From: Flavobacterium sp. I3-2
GTDB lineage: Bacteria; Bacteroidota; Bacteroidia; Flavobacteriales; Flavobacteriaceae
Direction of reading: 5' to 3'
Assembly (NCBI RefSeq): GCF_013389595.1
Contig: NZ_CP058306.1
Location: forward strand, 1,798,001 to 1,862,000
Length of the DNA stretch: 64,000 nt
Under the pieces are notes generated by a model. That model saw only the letters and a program-made list of their open reading frames with translations. It was not told the DNA's origin and did not search any database. The stretch's first letter is position 1, and the number at the start of each line of letters is the position of its first letter. Positions 9,083-17,815 of this stretch are shown here, one piece after another. A program made the translations under genes and the position numbers.

Positions 9083-9092
9083 AACCGAGTTT
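9067..9092. terminator. bidirectional terminator overlapping a stop codon
   Basis: 26-bp perfect palindrome (AAACTCGGTTTTA and its complement) with flanking A- and T-rich tracts. It serves the plus-strand thioredoxin-like gene, whose TAA at 9080-9082 is within it, and the minus-strand sulfur operon ending at 9099. Confidence 0.85.
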
Positions 9093-9098
9093 GTATTT

Positions 9099-10328
9099 TT
9101 AGTAAACACCTAAAGTTTTAAAAAAGATATTCATGCTCCAAATGATAATCAGTAATCCTACGGCAATAAACATTTTTTTTGCAGGAAGTTTTCCAGCGAG
9201 TTTCGCAGCTAATGGTGCTGCAAGCATTCCACCAAGAACCAAACCTAAAATAAGTTGCCAATGACCGATTCCGATTAAGGTAAAAAAAGTAAAGGCACTT
9301 GACAGTGTTACAAAAAACTCGGTTAAACTTACAGTTCCGATAACATATTTTGGCGTTTTTCCTTTTGAGATTAAAGTACTTGTAACAACTGGTCCCCAAC
9401 CTCCGCCGCCAAACGAATCTAAAAAGCCACCGATTCCGGCTAGCCAACCAACACGTTTTATTTTTTTACGTTCAGTTCGTTTTTTAAAGGCATTCGAAAA
9501 TATTTTAACTCCGAGTAAAAGCGTATAAACGGCTAAAACGGGTTTGATTATGTTTGAATATTCTTCGCCAAAATAAGATAATAAAGTCGCTCCTAAAACG
9601 GCACCTGCAATTCCTGGAAAAACAATGTTTTTAAATAATTTTTTGTTGATGTTTCCAAATTTATAATGACTAAATCCGGATGCACCACTCGAAAACATTT
9701 CGGCTGTATGAATACTACTACTTATCGATGGAAGTGGAACTCCAAAATACAATAATGCCGCAGTACTCGTAACACCATAGCCCATTCCGAGCGCACCATC
9801 AATCATCTGTGCAACAAATCCTACGATGATTAAAGCGACAAAACGGTCGTCTGTATTTTCATTTAAAAAATCAAAGACTAAATTAACATCATCCCACGTA
9901 AAATAAAAAGATGAAATATTAATAATTAGTAAAAGAATGAAAAGTACAAAACTTGTAAACGCAATGAATTTCCATTTTTTTTCGTCAGATGTTTTTGGAT
10001 TTTTTTCAACAAAATCTATTTGAAAAGATTGTTCTATTAAAATATTTTTATACTTGGCAATATTAAACCATTGGTCTTGATTGCTGTATTTATCTGCAAC
10101 TATGATTAAGCTTATCTTTTCTAAAAAAGTTTCAGAAATAGTTTCTATTTTTTCAATTGTCAAATTTGCATCCATCAAACTGCGAATGTCGTCACTAATT
10201 ATAGAAGCATAAATGTAAATTTTATCTACAATTTTACTGTGAATTAGTTTGTTTAATTCTTCTGCAGCAAGAGTAGAATGACCTATTAATAGAACTTCGA
10301 TTTTCTGAGGTTTTACATTTTTTTCCAT
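9099..10328 (-). CDS. TSUP (TauE/SafE) family transporter with cytosolic N-terminal domain
   Basis: 409 residues. The C-terminal part (about 163-409) is a TauE/SafE membrane domain with its two repeated signatures (GALGMGYGV near 178 and GGFLDSFGGGGWGP in the second half) and seven to eight hydrophobic helices. It is preceded by an extra helix at 120-143 and a soluble N-terminal domain (1-115) of Rossmann-like look, beginning with strand IEVLLIGHSTLAAEEL. That domain resembles a degenerate siroheme-synthase/precorrin-2 dehydrogenase fold, which is an inference. As the last gene after cysHDN it probably moves sulfite, sulfate or another sulfur anion. Confidence 0.85.
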   Translation of the reverse strand: MEKNVKPQKIEVLLIGHSTLAAEELNKLIHSKIVDKIYIYASIISDDIRSLMDANLTIEKIETISETFLEKISLIIVADKYSNQDQWFNIAKYKNILIEQSFQIDFVEKNPKTSDEKKWKFIAFTSFVLFILLLIINISSFYFTWDDVNLVFDFLNENTDDRFVALIIVGFVAQMIDGALGMGYGVTSTAALLYFGVPLPSISSSIHTAEMFSSGASGFSHYKFGNINKKLFKNIVFPGIAGAVLGATLLSYFGEEYSNIIKPVLAVYTLLLGVKIFSNAFKKRTERKKIKRVGWLAGIGGFLDSFGGGGWGPVVTSTLISKGKTPKYVIGTVSLTEFFVTLSSAFTFFTLIGIGHWQLILGLVLGGMLAAPLAAKLAGKLPAKKMFIAVGLLIIIWSMNIFFKTLGVY

Positions 10329-10331
10329 AAG

Positions 10332-11573
10332 CTATTCTAAAATTCCGGCTCCTACAGTTACATTTGAAGTTTCGTCAATGAATATAATTCCGCCTTGAGC
10401 TTGTAAATTTGAATAAGAATCATAAGCGATTGGAGTTGCTGTTTTGATTTTAATTTTTGCAATTTGATTTAATTGAACTTCTGTACTTTCAATTTCTTTT
10501 TCAAAAGTATTGATATCGACCAAATATTCGATTGATTTCACAATTGCTTTCACACGATTGGTTTGATTTTGAATTAAATATTTACTTCCGACTTGTAATG
10601 CTTTTTGATGCATCCAACAAACCTGAACTTCAAGTTCGTTCGAAAATTGTGGTTGTCTATTTAAATTCACAATCAAATCGCCCCGGCTAATATCAATATC
10701 TTTATCTAATTGAATAACTGCGCTTTGAGGAGCAAATGCTTCGTCAACTTCTTTTAAATTAACTTCGATTGTCGAAATTGTAGCTTCGATTTCCGATGGA
10801 TAAATTTTTATTTTATCGCCTTTTTTGAAAATTCCGCTTGTGATTTTTCCAGCGTAACCTCGATAATCGTGTAACTCTGTTGTTTGTGGTCTGATGATGT
10901 ATTGAATTGGAAATCGGCTTGTTTCTAAATTTTCATTTTCTTGAATGTTAACCGTTTCTAAAAAGTCTAATAAAGTCGGACCTTTATACCAAGGCATATT
11001 TGTAGAAAAGTCTACAATATTATCACCGTTTAATGCGCTAATCGGAATAAAAGTAACTTCGTTTAAATTTAGTTTTTTGCCAAGTTCGTTGAATTCTTTT
11101 TCGATTGATTTATAAATCGATTCATCGAAATTTACCAAATCAAGTTTATTTATTGCAACTACTATTTGCGGAATTTTTAATAACGAAGCAATAAAAGTAT
11201 GACGCTTGGTTTGTTCTGTAATTCCGGTACGCGCATCGACCAATAAAATAATTAATTGTGAATTCGACGCTCCTGTTATCATATTTCGCGTGTACTGAAT
11301 ATGACCTGGTGCATCGGCAATTATGAATTTTCTTTTCGGAGTAGAGAAATATTTATAAGCAACATCAATTGTGATTCCTTGCTCGCGTTCAGCTCTTAAA
11401 CCGTCTGTAATCAAGGCTAAATCTAAAACACCGTTATCTTTAAATTTACTCGCTTTTTCAATTGCTTCAATCTGGTCGATTAAAATACTTTTGCTGTCGT
11501 ATAGTAATCTACCAATTAAAGTACTTTTTCCGTCATCAACATTACCTGCTGTTATAAATCGTAATATATCCAT
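10332..11573 (-). CDS. cysN: sulfate adenylyltransferase, GTPase subunit 1
   Basis: EF-Tu-like GTPase that powers APS formation from sulfate and ATP by CysD (413 residues). The P-loop GNVDDGKST is at 10-18, the G3 motif DAPGH and G4 NKLD follow, and domains 2-3 are complete. There is no C-terminal APS kinase (CysC) extension, unlike NodQ-type fusions. It starts 17 nt after cysD and is followed after 3 nt by the TSUP gene, so it is an internal gene of the sulfate-assimilation operon. Confidence 0.96.
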   Translation of the reverse strand: MDILRFITAGNVDDGKSTLIGRLLYDSKSILIDQIEAIEKASKFKDNGVLDLALITDGLRAEREQGITIDVAYKYFSTPKRKFIIADAPGHIQYTRNMITGASNSQLIILLVDARTGITEQTKRHTFIASLLKIPQIVVAINKLDLVNFDESIYKSIEKEFNELGKKLNLNEVTFIPISALNGDNIVDFSTNMPWYKGPTLLDFLETVNIQENENLETSRFPIQYIIRPQTTELHDYRGYAGKITSGIFKKGDKIKIYPSEIEATISTIEVNLKEVDEAFAPQSAVIQLDKDIDISRGDLIVNLNRQPQFSNELEVQVCWMHQKALQVGSKYLIQNQTNRVKAIVKSIEYLVDINTFEKEIESTEVQLNQIAKIKIKTATPIAYDSYSNLQAQGGIIFIDETSNVTVGAGILE

Positions 11574-11590
11574 TTTAAGTTTCGTAATAA

Positions 11591-12502
11591 TTAAAAATAG
11601 CCTAGTTTTTTTCGGTCTTCCATTGCTGCTTCAGAAATACGGTCGTCAATTCTTGTTTCGCCACGTTCGCTTGTTTTCGATGCTGAAATTTCATTGATAA
11701 TATCATCAATCGAATGTGCTTCTGAAGCTACTGCGGCCGTGCAAGTCATATCTCCAACGGTACGATAACGCACGTTTTCGAAAGTGATTTTGTCATCAGC
11801 TTCTATTTTTACGAATTCGTTTGTTGCTAGAATTTGATTTTGAACATGAATAACTTCACGATTGTGAGTGAAATAAATGGATGGAAGTTCGATGTTTTCT
11901 CGTTTGATGTAATTCCAAATGTCTAATTCGGTCCAATTGCTAATTGGAAAAGCACGAACATTTTCGCCTTTGTTTATTTTTCCGTTATATAAATTCCAAA
12001 GTTCAGGGCGTTGTAATTTGGGGTCCCATTGACCAAAATCGTCACGAACAGAAAATATACGTTCTTTAGATCTCGCTTTTTCTTCATCTCGTCTTGCGCC
12101 ACCAATACAACAATCAAGTTCAAATTCTTCAATAGTTTCTAAAAGCGTATAAGTTTGCAGGGCATTTCTACTCGCAAATTTTCCGTTTGATTCTTTTAAA
12201 CCTTGTCTTTTTATGGTGTCTTCAACTTTTCTTACGATAAGTTTTTCTCCGATTTGTTTTGCTAAAGCATCTCTAAAAGCTATCACTTCCGGGAAATTAT
12301 GTCCCGTATCGATATGAATTAATGGAAAAGGAAATTTACCAGGTTTAAATGCTTTTAACGCTAAATGAACTAATGTTATGCTATCTTTTCCTCCGCTAAA
12401 AAGTAACGCAGGACGTTCAAATTGTCCTGCAACTTCGCGAAAAATATGTATCGATTCTGATTCGAGTTGGTCTAAGTAATCTAATTTATATTTTGTGTTC
12501 AT
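11591..12502 (-). CDS. cysD: sulfate adenylyltransferase subunit 2
   Basis: Catalytic ATP-pyrophosphatase subunit (303 residues) forming APS. The PP-loop SGGKDS is at 36-41, and the family segment GGARRDEEKARSKERIFS is present in the middle, with DWRAFP-like NVRAFPISNWTELDIW after it. It starts 2 nt downstream of cysH. It partners with CysN; both are needed for activity in this two-subunit type. Confidence 0.97.
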   Translation of the reverse strand: MNTKYKLDYLDQLESESIHIFREVAGQFERPALLFSGGKDSITLVHLALKAFKPGKFPFPLIHIDTGHNFPEVIAFRDALAKQIGEKLIVRKVEDTIKRQGLKESNGKFASRNALQTYTLLETIEEFELDCCIGGARRDEEKARSKERIFSVRDDFGQWDPKLQRPELWNLYNGKINKGENVRAFPISNWTELDIWNYIKRENIELPSIYFTHNREVIHVQNQILATNEFVKIEADDKITFENVRYRTVGDMTCTAAVASEAHSIDDIINEISASKTSERGETRIDDRISEAAMEDRKKLGYF

Positions 12503-12504
12503 TT

Positions 12505-13215
12505 TTATTTATGTATATGTAATCCACATTCTTTTTTTGATGCATCTTCCCACCACCAGCGTCCGGCTCTAAAATCTTCACCTTCTTTGATTGCTCGTGT
12601 ACATGGAGCACAACCAATACTTATAAAACCTTTTTTATGTAGTTTGTTATACGGTATTTGATTTTTTGTGATTTCGTCGATAACGTCAGAAGTTTTCCAA
12701 TGTAATAGCGGATTGAATTTGATGATTTGGTTGGTTTCGTCCCATTCAAAAATGGTCATGTCTTTACGATTTGGTGAATGTTCGGCACGTAAACCTGTAA
12801 TCCAAATTTCTTTATTTTTAATTGCTTCTTTTAAAGGAAAAACTTTTCTAATGTCGCAACATTGTTTTCTATTTTCTACAGATTGGTAGAATGAATTTGG
12901 TCCTTTCTCGGTTAAAAAGTCACTTAAAAGAGTTGGAGTAGGTGTATACGTTTTGATTTGAATTTTATATTTTAAAACGGTTTCGTTCCACGTTTCATAC
13001 GTTTCTTCAAACAATCGACCGGTATCTAAAGTGAAAAATTCGATAGGATATTGGCGAAGAAAAAAAGTTAGTAATTGGTCTTCATAGCTAAAGCTTGTAG
13101 AGAAAATAATACCTTCAAAGTTTTTTAAAATATATGCTATTTGATTTTCAAAGCTTTGATTCTCAATATTGACTTTTATTATTTCTTCGAATTTATTTTT
13201 TAAATCGCTGTTCAT
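12505..13215 (-). CDS. cysH: adenylylsulfate (APS) reductase, assimilatory, Fe-S type
   Basis: Reduces activated sulfate to sulfite (236 residues). The protein has CC at 119-120 and CxxC at 202-205, the four ligands of the 4Fe-4S cluster that mark APS reductases as opposed to E. coli-type PAPS reductases. The catalytic Cys230 is in KKECGLHI at the C-terminus. This matches an operon without APS kinase, i.e. a direct APS-to-sulfite route. First gene of the operon, with a textbook promoter 18 nt upstream of the ATG. Confidence 0.95.
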   Translation of the reverse strand: MNSDLKNKFEEIIKVNIENQSFENQIAYILKNFEGIIFSTSFSYEDQLLTFFLRQYPIEFFTLDTGRLFEETYETWNETVLKYKIQIKTYTPTPTLLSDFLTEKGPNSFYQSVENRKQCCDIRKVFPLKEAIKNKEIWITGLRAEHSPNRKDMTIFEWDETNQIIKFNPLLHWKTSDVIDEITKNQIPYNKLHKKGFISIGCAPCTRAIKEGEDFRAGRWWWEDASKKECGLHIHK

Positions 13216-13232
13216 TAGGATGTTTATTTATG

Positions 13233-13262
13233 CAAATATATAAATTCTATAAGTTACACCAA
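13233..13262 (-). promoter_or_regulatory. promoter of the cysHDN-TSUP operon
   Basis: TATATTTG (13233-13240) preceded by TTG (complement of 13260-13262) with 19 nt between: both halves of the Bacteroidota consensus at ideal spacing, 18 nt upstream of the cysH start. Confidence 0.75.
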
Positions 13263-13295
13263 AGTAGTAGAGTTTTAAAAATAAAAAAATAGCAA

Positions 13296-13709
13296 TTAAC
13301 TATTTATAAAAGATTGCAAAGTTGCTTCCATCATACTTGCACGAGTTTTATCACGAATTTCGATTAATTGTTTGCGTAAATAACAAGTAGTTTCGTCTTT
13401 ACAATCGTCACATTTTTCATAATAATTGATAGAAACACAAGGAGTAAGCGAAATAGGTCCGTCAAAAATTCGGTACAAATCAGCTAAAGAAACTTCGTTT
13501 GGATTTTTTAATAAATAATATCCGCCGCCAATTCCTTGTTTGCTATTTACTAATTTCCATCGTTTTAATTCTAATAAAATTTGTTCTAAAAATTTTTTAG
13601 GAATGTTCTCTTTTTCTGCAATCACAGCCGTAGTTAAATTACCTTGTTCGTAATTTCTTGCTAAACAGACCATAGCTTTTAAAGCATATTTGCATTTTTT
13701 TGAAAGCAT
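13296..13709 (-). CDS. Rrf2 family transcriptional regulator
   Basis: 137-residue winged-helix regulator. The start KKCKYALKAMVCLAR and the helix-turn-helix around AEKENIPKKFLEQIL with the wing GIGGGYYL are typical of Rrf2 proteins (IscR, NsrR, CymR, CysL-like). Four cysteines (91, 100, 103, 109) fall in the effector region and could hold an Fe-S cluster, although the spacing differs from IscR. It lies just upstream of cysH on the same strand, with a full promoter between them. Control of sulfate assimilation is therefore likely but inferred. Confidence 0.88.
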   Translation of the reverse strand: MLSKKCKYALKAMVCLARNYEQGNLTTAVIAEKENIPKKFLEQILLELKRWKLVNSKQGIGGGYYLLKNPNEVSLADLYRIFDGPISLTPCVSINYYEKCDDCKDETTCYLRKQLIEIRDKTRASMMEATLQSFINS

Positions 13710-13776
13710 AATTTTTATAGAAAAATTTTAGTGTTTTGTAAATATAATGTTTTTATTTTTTGATTTGAATGTAGTT

Positions 13777-13784
13777 CAAAGGTA
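13777..13784 (-). promoter_or_regulatory. putative promoter of the Rrf2 gene, -7 element
   Basis: TACCTTTG on the minus strand, 67 nt before the Rrf2 ATG. Full -7 match, no clear -33 TTG. Confidence 0.4.
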
Positions 13785-13787
13785 GAT

Positions 13788-14441
13788 TTACAGTTTGTAA
13801 ACTTGTAAAATTATTTTATCATCTAAACTCATTCCACCTGGATTACAACCAGGTTTTCCTTCTGGAATTTCGATGTTTTGTTTCTTGAAATGTTCTACCC
13901 AAATCGGAAAAAAATTATCCGAATTAGGTTCTTTATACGTCATCGGAAATAATTTAAAAAATGGTTTGTCATTGTTTGCAAATAAAAACGCATCGTAAAT
14001 CAATTCTGAACAATAATATTTTTCGTTGTTGTAAATAAAATCATTGTCGTACGGCACACCTAATTGTTTTTCAGAAAATGCAATTGCATCCGGAATTAAA
14101 TATTGATATTCATTTTTAAGTTTTCCTAAATAAATAGGTTCTTTGGTGTAAGAAACAAACGTTTTTAATGGTGTTTTTACAACTGCTTTTCCAATGGCTT
14201 CGTAAACAAAATATTCGTTGTTTTCAGCAATTACCATTCCCATATGATTAAAATCATTGCTTTCAAAACCTTCAGTCACTGCATTTATGGCATCGCACAT
14301 CGGACCGCAATTGATGTTGATGAAAAGTAAATCACCGTTTTCTAATTTTTGATTTTGCGCGCAGATTACCTGAATAAAAAACAAACTGAAAATTAAATGT
14401 ATTGTTTTGCTCCAATTTAGGTCTTGTAGTTTCATATTCAT
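13788..14441 (-). CDS. YiiX-like permuted NlpC/P60 (papain-fold) hydrolase, exported
   Basis: 217 residues with a signal peptide (about 10-28). The start of the mature part (NGDLLFI) and the order of catalytic candidates, His66 in FNHMGM first and Cys144 in YYCSELIYDAF later, fit the circularly permuted YiiX/YebB branch of NlpC/P60 cysteine hydrolases. These act on peptidoglycan peptides or lipids. Its ATG shares one base with the stop of the upstream barrel-like gene, so the two are translationally coupled. The substrate is unknown. Confidence 0.78.
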   Translation of the reverse strand: MNMKLQDLNWSKTIHLIFSLFFIQVICAQNQKLENGDLLFININCGPMCDAINAVTEGFESNDFNHMGMVIAENNEYFVYEAIGKAVVKTPLKTFVSYTKEPIYLGKLKNEYQYLIPDAIAFSEKQLGVPYDNDFIYNNEKYYCSELIYDAFLFANNDKPFFKLFPMTYKEPNSDNFFPIWVEHFKKQNIEIPEGKPGCNPGGMSLDDKIILQVYKL

Positions 14442-14998
14442 TATTTTTTGTCTTTAAAAAGTATTCCACCAAATCCGATTCCTATCGTGCTATAGTTTGT
14501 GTTTTTTATTTGAAAATCGTGATTAGTCGCAAAGATGAAAATTTTTGTATCTCCATCAAATTCAATGCCTAATTGATAATTTGAAAAATTACCATTTTTA
14601 TTTCCTCTTCCAATTGCAGTATTCCAACCAAATGCAAACTTCCCAAATATTCTACTTTCAGTTCCAATTTTCGGTGCCAAAGTCAAACTTCCTGCAAAAG
14701 GAAAACTATATGTACTATCGTAAATATTTGCATAAACCCCTGTTAAAGCACCTAATCTTAGCCAATTATTATATGAAATTCCATATTCGTATTGTCCACC
14801 TAAACCAGCTAAAACGAATTTCGACGGTTCATTCATTTTTCCAAGATTTGAATCGTAATATGAGTTTTTGTTTGAATTTGGATTAAAAAGTAGTAGATAA
14901 TCAATTGCTTGGTATGTATTAATGCTTTTTTCTTTTTCTTGAGAAAATGTGTTAAGACATGCCAGAAGAAACATCAGTTGAATGTGAAATTTTTTCAT
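14441..14998 (-). CDS. hypothetical exported protein, probable small outer-membrane barrel
   Basis: 185 residues, signal peptide MKKFHIQLMFLLACLNTFSQ. The mature part has regular Gly/aromatic-rich beta segments (GGQYEYGISYNNWLRLG, and the C-terminal TIGIGFGG strand), resembling a short outer-membrane barrel. No named family is recognised. The stop overlaps the start of the YiiX-like hydrolase by one base. No promoter is evident in the 16-nt gap from truB, so readthrough of the truB hairpin may supply its transcript. Confidence 0.6.
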   Translation of the reverse strand: MKKFHIQLMFLLACLNTFSQEKEKSINTYQAIDYLLLFNPNSNKNSYYDSNLGKMNEPSKFVLAGLGGQYEYGISYNNWLRLGALTGVYANIYDSTYSFPFAGSLTLAPKIGTESRIFGKFAFGWNTAIGRGNKNGNFSNYQLGIEFDGDTKIFIFATNHDFQIKNTNYSTIGIGFGGILFKDKK

Positions 14999-15006
14999 AA
15001 CGTAAA

Positions 15007-15029
15007 AAAGAAGCTTATTCAGCTTCTTT
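15007..15029 (-). terminator. terminator at the end of the ftsX-truB operon, overlapping the truB stop
   Basis: 9-bp perfect stem (15007-15015 with 15021-15029), 5-nt loop, followed on the minus strand by a T-run. The truB stop codon (15015-15017) lies inside it. Confidence 0.8.
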
Positions 15030-15734
15030 AAAATTTGGATTGTATATTTTTTCGAACGCTAAAGGTTCGATGGCATTTTCTACTGAGAAATCTCCGATTT
15101 TGGTTCTTCTCAAAGCAGTTAAATGTGCTCCAGAATTTAATGCTTTTCCAAAATCAAAAGCTAATGAACGAATGTATGTTCCTTTACTGCAAACCACTCT
15201 AAAATCGATTTCAGGTAATGCAATTCGTGTGATTTCAAATTCTGTGATTTCTATTTTTCTAGAAGCGATTTCAACTTCTTCACCAGCTCGAGCATGTTCA
15301 TATAAACGTTTTCCGTCTTTTTTTAATGCAGAAAAAATAGGAGGGAATTGGTCTATCTCGCCAATGAATTGCTTAGTAATTTCAATAATTAGTTCGCTTG
15401 TTATATGTTCTGCCGGAAACGTTTCGTTGATTTCTGTTTCTAAATCATACGATGGTGTTGTGGCACCAACGGTAATAGTTCCTGTATATTCTTTGATTTG
15501 GCCTTGAAGTTCAGAGATTCGCTTGGTGAATTTTCCTGTGCAAATAATCAATAAACCAGAAGCCAATGGATCTAAAGTTCCTGCGTGACCAATTTTAAAT
15601 TTTTTTGGCAATCCCAAGTTTTTAATCAAAGCATATTTTACTTTGTTAACCGCTTGAAACGAACTCCAAGTTAAAGGTTTGTCGATTAATAAAACTTGTC
15701 CTTCTTGAAATTCTTCAGGAGATAATTTTGTCAT
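15015..15734 (-). CDS. truB: tRNA pseudouridine-55 synthase
   Basis: Makes pseudouridine 55 in the T-loop of tRNAs (239 residues). The N-terminal KPLTWSSFQAV block and motif GHAGTLDPLASG carry the catalytic Asp at 55; a KRLYEHAR-type block and CSKGTYIRSLAFDFG follow. The length fits the short form lacking a full PUA domain. It begins 2 nt downstream of uppP, as last gene of ftsX-DUF3098-uppP-truB. Confidence 0.96.
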   Translation of the reverse strand: MTKLSPEEFQEGQVLLIDKPLTWSSFQAVNKVKYALIKNLGLPKKFKIGHAGTLDPLASGLLIICTGKFTKRISELQGQIKEYTGTITVGATTPSYDLETEINETFPAEHITSELIIEITKQFIGEIDQFPPIFSALKKDGKRLYEHARAGEEVEIASRKIEITEFEITRIALPEIDFRVVCSKGTYIRSLAFDFGKALNSGAHLTALRRTKIGDFSVENAIEPLAFEKIYNPNFKEAE

Positions 15735-15736
15735 TT

Positions 15737-16555
15737 TTATTTATAAAAGTTGAAGTAAACTAAAAGTAAAATTCCGATTACAATGCGGTACCAACCCCAA
15801 AATTTGAATCCGTATTTAGTTAATACATTGATGAATGTTTTTACTGCAATTAAAGCAACTACAAAGGCAACTACGTTTCCGATGATAAAAGTTATAATGG
15901 TTTCATTTGAAGCTAAAATCATTTCGTAACCTTTTTGTTCTAATTCGGTTCCTTTGCCCCAAGTTTTTACAAAAACAGAATACACAGTTACAGCTAACAT
16001 GGTCGGAACAGCTAAGAAAAATGAAAATTCTGCCGCAGCTTTTCTACTTAAACCTTGAGTCATACCACCGATGATTGAAGCAGCAGAACGCGATGTTCCA
16101 GGCATCATAGCCAAACATTGCCAAAATCCGATGATGATTGCTTTTTTGAAAGTGATTTCTTTTTCGTCAGTGATTTTTGGATTTTTAAACCATTTATCAA
16201 CGAATAAAAGCACAACTCCACCCAAAACTAATACGGTAGAAATTGCAATTTGGTTTCCTAAAACAGCTTCAATTTTATCGTCTAATAGATAACCTAAACC
16301 CAAAGCTGGAATAACTGCAAATCCTAATTTTAAATAGAAATTGAAGTTCAAAAAATCAAAGAATTTTCTCCAATATAATACTACGATTGATAAAATAGCT
16401 CCGAATTGAATCGATACTTGAAACATTTTTAAATATTCTGTTTCTTCCATTCCCATCAATGCTGCGGTAAAGCCCATGTGAGCTGTTGATGAGATAGGTA
16501 AATACTCGGTTAAGCCTTCAATAATGGCAATAATAATTGCTTGGAAAATGTCCAT
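15737..16555 (-). CDS. uppP: undecaprenyl-diphosphatase (BacA/UppP type)
   Basis: Integral membrane enzyme (272 residues) recycling undecaprenyl diphosphate to the monophosphate carrier for peptidoglycan synthesis; it also confers bacitracin tolerance. Both signatures are present: EGLTEYLPISSTAH near 13-26 and PGTSRSAASIIGG near residue 155, carrying the catalytic Glu/Ser/Arg set. About seven to eight hydrophobic helices. Third gene in the operon. Confidence 0.96.
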   Translation of the reverse strand: MDIFQAIIIAIIEGLTEYLPISSTAHMGFTAALMGMEETEYLKMFQVSIQFGAILSIVVLYWRKFFDFLNFNFYLKLGFAVIPALGLGYLLDDKIEAVLGNQIAISTVLVLGGVVLLFVDKWFKNPKITDEKEITFKKAIIIGFWQCLAMMPGTSRSAASIIGGMTQGLSRKAAAEFSFFLAVPTMLAVTVYSVFVKTWGKGTELEQKGYEMILASNETIITFIIGNVVAFVVALIAVKTFINVLTKYGFKFWGWYRIVIGILLLVYFNFYK

Positions 16556-16604
16556 TGATAAGTTGTTTTTTAAGTTTGATTTTTGGTTTGTTTATTTTGA
16601 CATG

Positions 16605-16844
16605 TTATTTTTTCGGCTTCTTAAAAATCGAATAAATACAAACTCCAAATCCAATAAAGATTACAGTTGGAGCTAATCGTATTCTTCTGAAACTGAATAC
16701 ATCTTCGTTAAAAACATTTGGGTCGTCGCTACCACCTCCAGACATTAAAATAAATCCTAATGCAATAACTGCTAATCCTATAATTAAGACGATGTAATTT
16801 TCTTTGTGGAATAAAAATTTATCGTTGTTTTCTGTATTTTCCAT
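16605..16844 (-). CDS. DUF3098 domain-containing small membrane protein
   Basis: 79 residues with two transmembrane helices (about 17-36 and 56-73) joined by a short loop containing GGGSDDP and FSFRRIRLAP, the conserved DUF3098 pattern. It lies 5 nt after ftsX and before uppP, a placement common in flavobacteria, which hints at a link with the division/peptidoglycan machinery. No function is established for the family. Confidence 0.85.
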   Translation of the reverse strand: MENTENNDKFLFHKENYIVLIIGLAVIALGFILMSGGGSDDPNVFNEDVFSFRRIRLAPTVIFIGFGVCIYSIFKKPKK

Positions 16845-16849
16845 ATATT

Positions 16850-17725
16850 TTAGTATAAATCGTCTGATTTTAAATTTAAGAATCGTTGTGTTGCAAAGAA
16901 AGTACTAATATAGGTAATTATAATTCCTACTATAAAAATTCCTCCACAAACGATGAATAAAGATTGTGTATCTTCTAAAATTAATAAGGTTGGGAATTTA
17001 GAATCGACATAATATGCGATGCCTAAAACACCAAGAATTGCTAATATAGAACCAATCATTCCAAGTTTTACACTTGTCCAAATAAATGGTTTTCTAATGA
17101 ATGATTTTGTAGCACCAACCATTTGCATCGTTTTGATAATGAATCGTTTTGCATAAACGGATAATCTCAATGAACTGTTGATTAATAAGAATGATATAAA
17201 TGCAAAAACACCACTTACAACCAAAACCCAAAAAGTAATTTTGGTAATATTTTCATTTACTAATTCAACCAATTGTTGGTCATAAACTACATCTTCAATT
17301 AATTCATTTTCTTTAAAAACGATTTCAATACTTTTAATACTATCTTTTATAACATATTCACCTTTAAAATGAATGTCGTATGAATTTTGAAGCGGATTGA
17401 ATCCTAAAAAGTGAACAAAATCTTCTCCAATAACTTCTTGTTGGTCAATTGCAGCCGAATCTTTATGAACAAATTTAAAATCTTTAATGTATGGTGCCGA
17501 TTTTAAAGCTTCTTCGAATTTAGCAAAATCTTCTGGTGTTGCTTTGTCTTTGAAATAAAGCGACATAGGAATGTTTTCTCTGAAATTATTCGATATTTTT
17601 TCAGAATTTATCAAAAATAATCCCAGTGAACCAAGTAAAAATAATACTAAAAAGATACTTAAGATAACCGAAAAGTAAGATGATATTAATCTTCTCTTTT
17701 GATATCTCTCGAACGAACTTGCCAT
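16850..17725 (-). CDS. ftsX: cell division protein FtsX-like permease
   Basis: 291 residues. It has the FtsX layout: an N-terminal cytosolic tail, TM1 (about 20-42), a periplasmic domain (45-165, containing MSLYFKDKATPEDF), and three C-terminal TMs. With the ATPase FtsE it transmits a signal across the membrane that activates peptidoglycan hydrolases at the septum. ftsE is not adjacent. It is the first gene of a four-gene operon with DUF3098, uppP and truB. Confidence 0.9.
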   Translation of the reverse strand: MASSFERYQKRRLISSYFSVILSIFLVLFLLGSLGLFLINSEKISNNFRENIPMSLYFKDKATPEDFAKFEEALKSAPYIKDFKFVHKDSAAIDQQEVIGEDFVHFLGFNPLQNSYDIHFKGEYVIKDSIKSIEIVFKENELIEDVVYDQQLVELVNENITKITFWVLVVSGVFAFISFLLINSSLRLSVYAKRFIIKTMQMVGATKSFIRKPFIWTSVKLGMIGSILAILGVLGIAYYVDSKFPTLLILEDTQSLFIVCGGIFIVGIIITYISTFFATQRFLNLKSDDLY

Positions 17726-17815
17726 AACTAATTTTTTAAAGGGTAAAAATACTAAAGAAAATTATTTTTCACCTATTATAATGTGTAAAGATTTACATTT
17801 CTTATAAATATAGTT

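Noticed and set aside
9118..9447. 109-codon minus-strand frame overlapping the TSUP gene
   Set aside because: An alternative frame of the same region with Arg/Cys/Asn-rich low-complexity composition; the TSUP frame carries the family motifs.
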